A DNA stretch of 46,578 nucleotides, taken from the NCBI GenBank assembly GCA_002338145.1, contig DDHP01000029.1, forward strand, positions 7,432 through 54,009, given 5' to 3'. The stretch comes from Deferribacteraceae bacterium UBA1873. Lineage in GTDB: Bacteria > Chrysiogenota > Deferribacteres > Deferribacterales > Flexistipitaceae. Every line of letters begins with the position of its first letter. Position 1 is the first letter of the stretch. Below the pieces are notes generated by a model. That model was not told the origin of the DNA. It ran no database searches and saw only the letters and a list, made by a program, of their open reading frames with translations. Shown here in pieces: positions 7,468 to 15,128 of this stretch. The translations under genes and the position numbers were made by a program.

Positions 7468-9117
7468 ATGGCAAAAGCAATTACATTTAGCGAAGAAGCA
7501 AGACAGGCAATTTTAAGAGGTGTAGATAAGCTGGCAAATGCAGTTAAGGTTACTTTGGGACCTAAAGGAAGAAATGTATTGATAGAGAAAAAGTTCGGCG
7601 CACCGACAGTAACTAAGGATGGTGTTACCGTTGCTAAAGAGATTGAGCTGGAAGATCCATTGGAAAATCTCGGTGCACAAATGGTTAAAGAGGTGGCTTC
7701 AAAAACTAGTGATGTAGCCGGTGACGGTACCACTACTGCTACTGTTTTAGCACAGGCACTGTATAAAGAAGGTATGAAGAACGTCGTTGCCGGTGCCAAT
7801 CCGATGGAACTCAAAAGGGGCGTTGAAAAAGCTGTAGAAAAAGTGGTTGAGAAGCTTTCCAGTATATCCAAGACAATCTCTGATAAGAAAGAGATTGCGC
7901 AAGTGGGTACAATTTCTGCAAACAATGACTCCGAAATCGGTGAAATTATTGCTGATGCTATGGATAGAGTAGGTAAAGACGGTGTAATCACAATTGAGGA
8001 AAACAAGTCAACAGATACAGTGCTTGAAGTTGTTGAAGGTATGCAGTTTGATCGTGGATACCTTTCACCATACTTTGTAACAGATACTGAGTCGATGGAA
8101 GCTTCCTTTGAAAATGCTTATATTCTTATCTATGACAAGAAAATATCAAATATGAAAGATGTTTTGCCTGTTTTGGAACAGGTGGCAAAACAGAGTGCTC
8201 CTTTTGTCATAATAGCTGAAGATATAGAAGGCGAAGCGTTGGCAACTCTTGTTGTAAACAAACTCAGAGGAACACTAAATTGTGCTGCAGTGAAAGCACC
8301 CGGTTTTGGAGACAGAAGAAAAGAAATGCTTAAAGATATAGCTGTTCTTACAGGTGGGCAGGTTATCAGTGAAGATGTTGGTCTCAAGCTTGAAACCGCT
8401 CAGCTGAGTGATCTTGGTAAAGCCAAGAAAATTACAATAGATAAGGAAAACACAACTATTGTTGAGGGTGACGGTAAGACAGAAGATATTCAGGCACGTG
8501 TAAATCAAATCAAAAAGCAGATTGAAGATTCCACAAGTGACTACGACAAAGAAAAACTTCAGGAAAGGCTTGCCAAGCTTGTTGGCGGTGTTGCAGTGAT
8601 AAAAGTAGGAGCGGCAACAGAAACCGAAATGAAGGAAAAGAAAGCAAGGGTTGAAGATGCTCTGAACGCCACAAAGGCAGCTGTGGAAGAAGGTATTGTT
8701 GCAGGTGGAGGAGTAGCCCTTGTGCGCGCAATGAAAGTTCTTGATGATTTGAATCTTGAAGGTGACGAGCAAATAGGTGTGGATTTAATCAAGAAATCTC
8801 TGGTATATCCTTTGAGGCAGATTGCTGAAAATGCAGGTTTTGAAGGCTCCATTGTTGTTAACAAAATAAAAGAATCAAAGGATGATAATTACGGCTTTAA
8901 TGCTGCCACAGAGACCTACATGGATCTCATTGAAGCAGGCGTTATCGATCCTACAAAGGTAACAAGAAGTGCATTGCAGAATGCGGCTTCCGTTGCCAGT
9001 CTCATGTTGACTACTGAAGCAATGATAACCGAAATTCCAGAAAAGGAAAATAACGCCGGCGGTGCTCCCGATATGGGAGGAATGGGCGGCATGGGAGGAA
9101 TGGGTGGCATGATGTAA
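7468..9117 (+). CDS. groEL: Chaperonin GroEL (Hsp60)
   Basis: GroEL (549 residues) is the ring-forming ATP-dependent folding chamber. The nucleotide-binding DGTTTATVLAQAL motif is near residues 86-98, and the flexible tail ends in GGM repeats as in typical bacterial chaperonins. There is GGAGGTGATATA before the ATG. It forms an operon with groES and is followed by a strong terminator. Nothing unusual was seen; this appears to be the standard housekeeping copy. Confidence 0.99.
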   Translation: MAKAITFSEEARQAILRGVDKLANAVKVTLGPKGRNVLIEKKFGAPTVTKDGVTVAKEIELEDPLENLGAQMVKEVASKTSDVAGDGTTTATVLAQALYKEGMKNVVAGANPMELKRGVEKAVEKVVEKLSSISKTISDKKEIAQVGTISANNDSEIGEIIADAMDRVGKDGVITIEENKSTDTVLEVVEGMQFDRGYLSPYFVTDTESMEASFENAYILIYDKKISNMKDVLPVLEQVAKQSAPFVIIAEDIEGEALATLVVNKLRGTLNCAAVKAPGFGDRRKEMLKDIAVLTGGQVISEDVGLKLETAQLSDLGKAKKITIDKENTTIVEGDGKTEDIQARVNQIKKQIEDSTSDYDKEKLQERLAKLVGGVAVIKVGAATETEMKEKKARVEDALNATKAAVEEGIVAGGGVALVRAMKVLDDLNLEGDEQIGVDLIKKSLVYPLRQIAENAGFEGSIVVNKIKESKDDNYGFNAATETYMDLIEAGVIDPTKVTRSALQNAASVASLMLTTEAMITEIPEKENNAGGAPDMGGMGGMGGMGGMM

Positions 9118-9150
9118 GCCATTCCCCTTCCTAAAGCATAATAAAAATGA

Positions 9151-9173
9151 GGCCGGCGATAAGCCGGCCTTTT
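9151..9173 (+). terminator. Rho-independent terminator after groEL
   Basis: GGCCGGC and GCCGGCC form a seven-pair GC stem around GATAA, followed by TTTT. It abuts the end of a convergent small gene and may serve both strands. Confidence 0.85.
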
Positions 9174-9351
9174 ATAGTTTATGGGTTATTAGCTGTTTTA
9201 TTAAAACTAAGGGTTTGATGTTTTTAAATTTTAAAATAAACGAAGCTATACTTTTATCTAATTTTTTAAAAAATATCGCCAATAGAAGATCGCCTAAGAA
9301 AGCTGAAAAAAGGCCGACAAAAACGATTAATGCTATAATTAGTATTTCCAT
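9172..9351 (-). CDS. Small membrane protein, 59 residues, function unknown
   Basis: The frame starts at an ATG (9351) preceded by AAGGAG with a six-base spacer, a strong reason to accept it. It encodes one or two hydrophobic segments (MEILIIALIVFVGLFSAF, then LLLAIFF) and a basic C-terminal half rich in lysine and isoleucine, so it is probably an inner-membrane peptide with a cytoplasmic basic tail. It ends against the groEL terminator. The frame is open for another 23 codons upstream without a better ribosome site. I do not recognise the family. Confidence 0.5.
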   Translation of the reverse strand: MEILIIALIVFVGLFSAFLGDLLLAIFFKKLDKSIASFILKFKNIKPLVLIKQLITHKL

Positions 9352-9538
9352 ATCTAACTCCTTAAAAGGATAATCGGCATGTAAACCAGAAAAATAAGTT
9401 AAAAGCAAAAAATTGTGCAAATAAACTTTAATCAGAATATATCCAACTTTTTACTGCTAAGAAATTACACTCCTATATAAATTTTTCCAATACTAACGGT
9501 GTAATCCGGTACTATTTCATTTTAAAAATTTTGACAGC

Positions 9539-9583
9539 AGCAGGAATACCTACATATGCGATATCTGACTCGCAATTCCTGCT
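9539..9583. other. Long-loop inverted repeat downstream of the HIT gene
   Basis: AGCAGGAAT and ATTCCTGCT are nine-base arms 27 bases apart, and the loop holds a second small pair GCGA/TCGC, so the RNA on either strand could fold into a two-part hairpin. It sits just behind the stop of the HIT gene and could act as its transcript end, but there is no clean T-run. The rest of the roughly 240 bases from 9352 to 9591 holds nothing I can identify. Confidence 0.35.
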
Positions 9584-9591
9584 ATTATAAA

Positions 9592-10008
9592 TTATCTGTT
9601 AAGCGTATCGGCAATGCGTTTTGCAAATTTACACATGTCGTCATCAGAAGCATATTTTTTCTTGTCAATTCTCGTCATTACCTGGTCATTCTTGTGTCTG
9701 GGAATTATATGAAGATGTGAATGGAATATTTCCTGTCCACCTTCGGCTTCTATATTCTGTATAAGATTCAGCCCCTCACATTTAAGAGCCTCTTTTATCC
9801 CTGCGGCTATCTTCTTTGCAACGGGATAGGTTTTTGAGGATATATCCTCCGGTGCATCAAGGATATTCCTGAAGTGTTTTTTGGGAATTAACAGAGTGTG
9901 ACCAAAATTTATTGGATTTATATCAAGTATTGCCACAAAATTATCATCTTCGTATATTCTGTGACATGGAATTTCGCCTTCAATTATTTTGCAAAAAAGA
10001 CAATCCAT
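9592..10008 (-). CDS. HIT family nucleotide hydrolase or transferase
   Basis: This 138-residue protein has the histidine triad HSHLH (His96, His98, His100), with the following IIPRH, and the N-terminal CLFCKIIEGEIP block typical of the Hint/PKCI branch. These proteins cleave nucleoside phosphoramidates and related nucleotide conjugates in the cytoplasm; the physiological substrate is usually unknown. A clear AGGAGG precedes the ATG. The gene is transcribed alone and diverges from the signalling operon, with which it shares an 81-base promoter gap. Confidence 0.93.
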   Translation of the reverse strand: MDCLFCKIIEGEIPCHRIYEDDNFVAILDINPINFGHTLLIPKKHFRNILDAPEDISSKTYPVAKKIAAGIKEALKCEGLNLIQNIEAEGGQEIFHSHLHIIPRHKNDQVMTRIDKKKYASDDDMCKFAKRIADTLNR

Positions 10009-10030
10009 AGAGATTCCTCCTATTAGTTAA

Positions 10031-10059
10031 TTGACAGTAGATTCATTATAAATTATTAT
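10031..10059 (+). promoter_or_regulatory. Strong sigma70-type promoter for the operon starting at 10090
   Basis: A perfect TTGACA at 10031-10036, a 17-base spacer, and TATTAT at 10054-10059. It is one of the best consensus matches in the window and gives a leader of about 25 bases. A TATAAT on the other strand (10048-10043) may serve the divergent HIT gene. Confidence 0.7.
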
Positions 10060-10089
10060 TAACCAAAATTAAGAAAAAGTAAAGAGACT

Positions 10090-10713
10090 ATGATAAACTA
10101 TATATTTGACCTGGATAATACGCTGTATCCCCCTAATGCGGGGATAATGAGAAAAATTGATGAGCGTATTAACAGGTTTATGATTGAAAAAGTTGGGATT
10201 CCTGAAAGGGAAGTTGATAAGCTTAGACAGGATTATCGGAAGCGCTACGGTGTAACACTTAATGGCCTTATGTTTCACCATCTCACAAATCCTTCAGATT
10301 ATCTTGAGTATGTACACGATATAAACTATGATAAATATATAAAAAAAGACAGAAAACTGCGCAAAATACTTAAAAATATCAACGGATATTGTGCTGTTTT
10401 TACAAATGGCTCAAAAGCTCATGCAGTAAATGTATTAAATACGTTGGGCGTAATAGATTGTTTTTCAGATATTTTTTCAATTGAGGATGCAGGCTATAAT
10501 CCGAAACCGAATAAAGAGAGCTACTGCCGCTTTATTGAAATTACTGGGATTGATCCCTCTGACTCGATTTTTTTTGAAGATATGCATGTTAATTTAGAAT
10601 CTGCCGGAGCGATTGGGTTTAAAACAGCTCTTGTCTGGGGCGAATACGACAGTCAGTTTGATTATTATTTTTCTTCTATTTATGATATTATAGACCTAAA
10701 CAGTCAGGTATGA
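10090..10713 (+). CDS. HAD-superfamily hydrolase, pyrimidine 5'-nucleotidase-like
   Basis: The 207-residue protein opens with the HAD motif I DLDNTLYP (nucleophile Asp7, acid/base Asp9), has a motif II-like FTNGS near residue 105, a lysine in the NPKPNK segment and a motif IV FFEDM with acidic residues. The DNTLYP form and helical cap resemble the yeast Sdt1/pyrimidine 5'-nucleotidase group, which dephosphorylates nucleotides, but HAD substrate prediction from sequence is unreliable. It is the first gene after the strong promoter, and the phosphotransferase-like gene starts three bases after its stop, so the enzyme may simply be a passenger in the operon. Confidence 0.82.
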   Translation: MINYIFDLDNTLYPPNAGIMRKIDERINRFMIEKVGIPEREVDKLRQDYRKRYGVTLNGLMFHHLTNPSDYLEYVHDINYDKYIKKDRKLRKILKNINGYCAVFTNGSKAHAVNVLNTLGVIDCFSDIFSIEDAGYNPKPNKESYCRFIEITGIDPSDSIFFEDMHVNLESAGAIGFKTALVWGEYDSQFDYYFSSIYDIIDLNSQV

Positions 10714-10716
10714 TTA

Positions 10717-11283
10717 ATGAATGATGAGTTGTTTAATATTTACGAATATTTTTCACATAACTTCAGGACGTTCACATCAACGATAGTTGCGGGCATAGAA
10801 GTGCTTAAGCTTGACTTTGATGTGGATAAGAAGTCTGGTGTAGCAAGTATTTACGAAAGCAGTTATTTGCTGGATTTATATGACAATGCTTTTAACATCT
10901 GTCTCAAGCATGTGTTGGGAAAAAATGACAATTTATCGAAAAGTAATTTTAAGCCTTTGAACACTGTAGAAAAGTTACTTGATGAGTTTGATGATTTGAT
11001 AAAACTGAAGCAGATAACAGTAAGTATCGAAAATATGGCTGAAAATGGTGTTGCTGGGTATGAGTTTGTCTATAAAAATCTGTTTCAGATTATAATCTAT
11101 GAAATTGTCAGGGTTTCTCAGGGGGACATTGATATAAGATTTTGGGACTCAGAAATACAGGTGTGTTACGAAGAAATTACAGAAAATCTCCCTGATATTT
11201 TTTCGATTTTTAAGGAAATTTTGAAAAAATATGATATGTTATTTTTTTATGAAAACAATAGGGTTATCTTGGAGTTTCTATGA
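10717..11283 (+). CDS. Histidine phosphotransferase-like protein (degenerate histidine kinase fold)
   Basis: I do not recognise a named family, but the first 40 residues look like the H-box helix of a histidine kinase: FSHNFRTFTSTIVAGIEVL resembles the usual S-H-E-L-R-T-P pattern, with His14 as candidate phospho-acceptor. The remaining 150 residues would match the position of an ATP-binding domain, yet no N-box asparagine or DxGxG motif is visible. The size (188 residues) and this pattern recall the phosphotransferases ChpT and Spo0B, which relay phosphate between receivers without binding ATP. Its stop overlaps the start of a receiver gene (ATGA), which supports a relay role. The assignment is inferred from motif position, not a database match. 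Confidence 0.55.
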   Translation: MNDELFNIYEYFSHNFRTFTSTIVAGIEVLKLDFDVDKKSGVASIYESSYLLDLYDNAFNICLKHVLGKNDNLSKSNFKPLNTVEKLLDEFDDLIKLKQITVSIENMAENGVAGYEFVYKNLFQIIIYEIVRVSQGDIDIRFWDSEIQVCYEEITENLPDIFSIFKEILKKYDMLFFYENNRVILEFL

Positions 11284-11651
11284 AAATATTAATTGCAGAT
11301 GATGAACTGAGGCTTAGGAAAGTAGTTGCCCTTCATTTAAAAAAAGCACAATATGATGTTACGGAAGCCAGCAATGGACGTCAGGCGGTTAAATTGGCCG
11401 AAAACAACGAATTTCAATGTATTGTGCTGGATGTTATGATGCCGGAAATGGACGGAATTGAAGCATGCGGGAAAATAAGGGAAAAAATCGGAGATTCTGT
11501 TCCTATCATAATGCTGACTGCGAAGGCGGATGCCAGCGATATTGATGCGGGTATAGAAGCGGGAGCGGACGCATACCTTACAAAGCCGTTCAGCCCCAAG
11601 GAACTTATAGAAAAGATAAAAGGTTTTGTTGAAAATGGAAAAACGGAATGA
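11280..11651 (+). CDS. Single-domain response regulator (CheY-like receiver)
   Basis: The 123 residues form one receiver domain: acidic pocket Asp7/Asp8, phospho-acceptor Asp51 in VLDVMMPEMDG, Thr80 and Lys102 (LTKPF). There is no output domain, so it should act by protein contact. It overlaps the upstream phosphotransferase-like gene by four bases and its stop overlaps a potential ATG (ATGA at 11648-11651) leading toward the HDOD gene. The arrangement suggests a relay in which phosphate reaches or leaves this receiver through His14 of the neighbour; a sensor kinase is not encoded nearby. Confidence 0.93.
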   Translation: MKILIADDELRLRKVVALHLKKAQYDVTEASNGRQAVKLAENNEFQCIVLDVMMPEMDGIEACGKIREKIGDSVPIIMLTAKADASDIDAGIEAGADAYLTKPFSPKELIEKIKGFVENGKTE

Positions 11652-11696
11652 ATAAAATTATTGCTGTTATTTTTGGGGATGTGGAAATAAACAGTA

Positions 11697-12845
11697 GTGG
11701 CGGTTTTGACATTGGCAGGAATGGGCAATTTAATTTCAAAAGGTGATTTGTTGATAACGGTATATTTTGAAGGCAGCAAAAAATCAAAGGATGAATTTGA
11801 AGCAATTTTGAAATTTCCTTTAAGTGATTCATTATCAGCCAGCATATTGGTATATGAAATTAACGCTGCTGATGATATCAATAATATCTCTGTAAGTAAA
11901 AATAAGCCTGTTTTTCTTTATATTACTGTCAAAGACAGGGATATTTTCAGTAAAGCAAAATCCCTGAAACCGAGCGGTATTTTGTTTCCTCCATTAAATA
12001 CTGAGATAGTAAATGATAAAATTGAAAATGTATATAATGCCTTTTATTCAGAAAATCCTAACAATATACACGATCAGGAAGCACTTAAAGCCAAAATTCT
12101 GGCAAAAGCCGAAAACATCCCCCCTCTGCCTACAATTGCAAAGGAACTTGTTTTGCTGACTACAAACGAGAAAGCTGATACAAAAGATATAATAAAAAAA
12201 ATAAAACAGGACCAGGGTCTTTCTTCAAAAGTTCTGAAGCTTGTGAACTCTCCCTTTTACGGCATCAGGAAAGAAATTAGTTCAATAGACAGAGCAGCAC
12301 TCCTGCTTGGTATGTCCACTATTAAGAATCTTGCTTTAGCGTTAACAACACAGTCTTTTTTTGCTAAAGATTTTGCCGTATATAAAACTACAGGTGAAAA
12401 GCTCTGGCTGCATTCTTTTAACACGGCAAGAATATGTGAGGCTATTGCTTCTCTTGAAGGGGGTATGGATACTGATGCCGCCTATCTATGCGGACTTATG
12501 CATGACATAGGTAAAACCGTACTTGTGGATTTTATGAAAAGTAAAGGAACTTCTCCGGAGCTTGAAAAAAAGCAGGTGGGACTGGATCATCAAAAAGTGG
12601 CAGAAGTTATCCTAAGAAAATGGGGTGTGGCTGAATATATTATAAATGCAATCGGTAATCATCATGAACTGTCTTCGGGCAAACTTGCATCTGTTATATA
12701 TTTTGCCAACCTTATTGATCATTATCCCGAAGATTTTAATGATTTATGTGAAACTGTAGCACAAATACTGAGAATCAGTTACTATGACCTGCAGCCCAAA
12801 ATTAATGCTTTAATTAAGGATGATGAAAATTTTGGATCAATCTGA
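11697..12845 (+). CDS. HDOD domain signalling protein with N-terminal receiver-like region
   Basis: From about residue 128 to 330 this is an HDOD domain (IPPLPTIAKELVLL, LVNSPFYG, LCGLMHDIGK), a catalytically modified relative of HD phosphohydrolases found in bacterial signalling, often beside receivers. The first 120 residues look like the back half of a receiver fold (PVFLYITV..., GILFPPL in place of a KPF motif) with no phospho-acceptor. The start is unresolved: an in-frame TAA at 11688 gives the outer limit, GTG 11697 is used here, ATG 11721 has poor spacing, and TTG 11751 has the best ribosome site (AAAGG). A 32-codon frame from ATG 11648 reads into it in another frame, so a frameshift is possible. 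The gene overlaps the next by 26 bases. Confidence 0.85.
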   Translation: MAVLTLAGMGNLISKGDLLITVYFEGSKKSKDEFEAILKFPLSDSLSASILVYEINAADDINNISVSKNKPVFLYITVKDRDIFSKAKSLKPSGILFPPLNTEIVNDKIENVYNAFYSENPNNIHDQEALKAKILAKAENIPPLPTIAKELVLLTTNEKADTKDIIKKIKQDQGLSSKVLKLVNSPFYGIRKEISSIDRAALLLGMSTIKNLALALTTQSFFAKDFAVYKTTGEKLWLHSFNTARICEAIASLEGGMDTDAAYLCGLMHDIGKTVLVDFMKSKGTSPELEKKQVGLDHQKVAEVILRKWGVAEYIINAIGNHHELSSGKLASVIYFANLIDHYPEDFNDLCETVAQILRISYYDLQPKINALIKDDENFGSI

Positions 12846-14403
12846 TAAAAAAATCTTCGATGTTTTTATTTCAAACAGCCTGACAGAATTCTTTGCTAAT
12901 TTGAAAAATTTGTTGATTTCCTGGGGGGTTGAGTCGTTTACTGTATGGCGTTTGAATGAAAATCTGTCTGATCTCGAATACTGTGTAAACTATTCAATAG
13001 ACATGCCGCTAACACCGGATGACATTGGTTTCAACAATGAAAATACAGCAGTGTATAACAGAGCTCTGGAATTTTTTGATGATAAATATTTAGTCAATTT
13101 AGGATTGTTGTTCAGATATCATAATATCAATATTGGTTTTCTTCTCATTCATTCTGAAATTGACAGTGTGTTAAAACAAAATATTGTTGATCTGAATCAT
13201 TACTTCTCAAAGGTATCCTATGGATTATTTCTCAAAGAGAAAAGAACTGATATATATTTGGAATACCAAAAGAAAATAGATTTTATAATGCAGGCGAGTT
13301 CCATTTTAAAAAATCTTGAGCCTGATTCTGTTATTAATGCTTCCATGTATTCTTTTATGAATATTTTTTCCGCTGAAGCCGCGTGTACTTATCACAGTGG
13401 AAGTTTTTACAATATAGGGATAAAAGATATTGATATAAGGGAACATATTTATGTAAACAATAAACCGTTGTTCGAATATCTCGACGGCATTGACCACAAT
13501 ATTTTTATTGAAAACGACATTTACTGTGAAAACCTGAATGTAAAAAATATTCTTGCTATTAAACAGGAATTTGAAGATATTACATTGATTTTTTTCAATC
13601 TGCATGAGGATGTTAGCGGCGATGACGAATTTGTGTCTCTGGCTTCATCTATAGTGGGTATTGCTTTTGAAAACGCACGGAATCACCAGAAAACGGTGGA
13701 TTTTAAACTTGAAGATGCTGAGATGAGAAAAACTGTGGAAATTTTAGATAAATTTGTTCCTTCAGAAATTGTGGTTAATGACACTTATCAATTATATGGT
13801 GCCAGTTACCCTGCAAAGCGTGCCGGCGGGGATTTTATCTCAGCATATCATTCTGATAGTAAATTGGTTTTTGTACTTGAAGATGTCTGTGGTAAAGGAT
13901 ATTCGGCGGCTATTATTACTGTTGCATTAAGTGTTATAAGTGAAATGCATAAATCCCATCTGATAGAAAAACCTATTCTGGAGATTATCCTAAAAGTTAA
14001 CAAATTCTTTCTTAATCGCCAGCTTGGTGGCAGGTTTGTTACAGGTTTTGTGGGAGTTTATGAGAATGACAATGGAGTGTTACGTTATATTTCGTTAGGA
14101 CATGAGCCTGCAATTCTTTTGAGGAAAGGCGGCAAGGTTGAATATCTTCATTCTGAGTTTATGCCTATAGGTATTATTGAGGAAAATTACAGTATGGCCA
14201 GCGTAAAGATTGATAGTGGTGATAAGCTGTTTGTATATAGTGATGGTCTTACTGAATATAGGAGTCTTGCAGAAATTGTGGAGCTTTTGATGAGAAATTC
14301 GGGATTAAGTCCAGATGAAACGGTGAAAAAACTTTATGCCGATTTAGTGAATGATCCTGAAAAGCAAAAGGATGATTTTACCTGTATAATGGTTAATTTT
14401 TAA
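12820..14403 (+). CDS. PP2C-type (SpoIIE/RsbU) serine phosphatase with GAF-like sensor region
   Basis: The C-terminal 220 residues are a PPM phosphatase: AGGDF, EDVCGKGYSAA and KDDFTCIMV place the metal-binding aspartates, and GLTEY is the expected downstream motif. The usual GDV at the second site is EDV here. The N-terminal 300 residues look like two GAF-like sensor domains separated by a helix, without membrane segments, so it is a cytoplasmic sensor phosphatase. In known systems such enzymes dephosphorylate anti-sigma antagonist (STAS) proteins in partner-switching; no STAS or anti-sigma kinase gene is in this window. Two adjacent ATGs (12820 and 12823) follow AAGG; either may be used. 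The start lies inside the HDOD gene, implying coupled translation. Confidence 0.88.
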   Translation: MMKILDQSDKKIFDVFISNSLTEFFANLKNLLISWGVESFTVWRLNENLSDLEYCVNYSIDMPLTPDDIGFNNENTAVYNRALEFFDDKYLVNLGLLFRYHNINIGFLLIHSEIDSVLKQNIVDLNHYFSKVSYGLFLKEKRTDIYLEYQKKIDFIMQASSILKNLEPDSVINASMYSFMNIFSAEAACTYHSGSFYNIGIKDIDIREHIYVNNKPLFEYLDGIDHNIFIENDIYCENLNVKNILAIKQEFEDITLIFFNLHEDVSGDDEFVSLASSIVGIAFENARNHQKTVDFKLEDAEMRKTVEILDKFVPSEIVVNDTYQLYGASYPAKRAGGDFISAYHSDSKLVFVLEDVCGKGYSAAIITVALSVISEMHKSHLIEKPILEIILKVNKFFLNRQLGGRFVTGFVGVYENDNGVLRYISLGHEPAILLRKGGKVEYLHSEFMPIGIIEENYSMASVKIDSGDKLFVYSDGLTEYRSLAEIVELLMRNSGLSPDETVKKLYADLVNDPEKQKDDFTCIMVNF

Positions 14404-14429
14404 ATAATGAGTTAATTATAGGAGGAGTT

Positions 14430-15110
14430 TTGGAAGATAAGTCCCGGAATATACAGCAAATGTTTGATAATATTGCACATAGATACGACCTGTTGAACAG
14501 GATATTAAGCTTTCGCAGGGACGTAGCGTGGCGGAAAAAAGCGATAAAACTCATGGATATCAAAAAAGGACAACGTGTTCTTGATGTGGCTTGTGGTACA
14601 GGGGATATGATTACTGAGCTGCGCAAGCAGATTGGTTTTGTGGATATAGTGGGGACAGATTTTAGTAAAAATATGCTTGTGAAAGCTGTTGAAAAAGGTG
14701 TTGATGCCGATTTGCTGGCAGGGGATGCTCATTTTTTACCGTTTAAAAATAAAAGTTTTGATAAAATAATGATAGCTTTTGGTTTCAGGAATGTGACAGA
14801 TAAAGAGCAAGGATTATCAGAGTTTTACAGAATACTAAAAGATGACGGGCGTCTTTGTATTTTGGAGTTTTCACAACCTGAAGGACCTCTTTTCGGTAGA
14901 TTGTACAAATTTTACTTCAGAAAGGTTTTACCTTTTATGGGTGGGATTATCTCCGGCAATAAGAATGCTTATGAATACTTGCCTGAGTCTGTTTATAAAT
15001 TCCCGAAAAAAGATTTGTACAAAGCAATGATTCTGAATGCAGGTTTCAAAAAGGTGGAATTTAACCCCATGACATTCGGCATCTGTGATGCCACGATTTG
15101 TTATAAGTAA
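14430..15110 (+). CDS. menG: Demethylmenaquinone/ubiquinone C-methyltransferase
   Basis: This 226-residue class I methyltransferase of the UbiE/MenG family adds the ring methyl group in the last step of menaquinone (or ubiquinone) synthesis using S-adenosylmethionine. It has the SAM loop VLDVACGTGDM near residue 50, the FDNIAHRYDLLNRILS family signature near residues 12-27, and FGFRNV. The start is TTG with AGGAGG four bases upstream. It is followed at once by a UbiD-family decarboxylase, which supports a quinone role. In an anaerobic bacterium of this type menaquinone is the likely product; the sequence alone does not exclude ubiquinone. Confidence 0.93.
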   Translation: MEDKSRNIQQMFDNIAHRYDLLNRILSFRRDVAWRKKAIKLMDIKKGQRVLDVACGTGDMITELRKQIGFVDIVGTDFSKNMLVKAVEKGVDADLLAGDAHFLPFKNKSFDKIMIAFGFRNVTDKEQGLSEFYRILKDDGRLCILEFSQPEGPLFGRLYKFYFRKVLPFMGGIISGNKNAYEYLPESVYKFPKKDLYKAMILNAGFKKVEFNPMTFGICDATICYK

Positions 15111-15128
15111 ATAAATAACGGAGGATAT

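Noticed and set aside
7434..8006. 190-residue minus-strand frame opposite groEL
   Set aside because: It is a mirror of the strongly biased groEL codons, serine- and alanine-rich low-complexity, without a ribosome site.
11741..11746. Programmed +1 frameshift of the RF2 type in the HDOD gene
   Set aside because: AGG followed by TGA lacks the CTT slippery codon and the spaced Shine-Dalgarno of RF2; a simple indel or alternative start is more likely.
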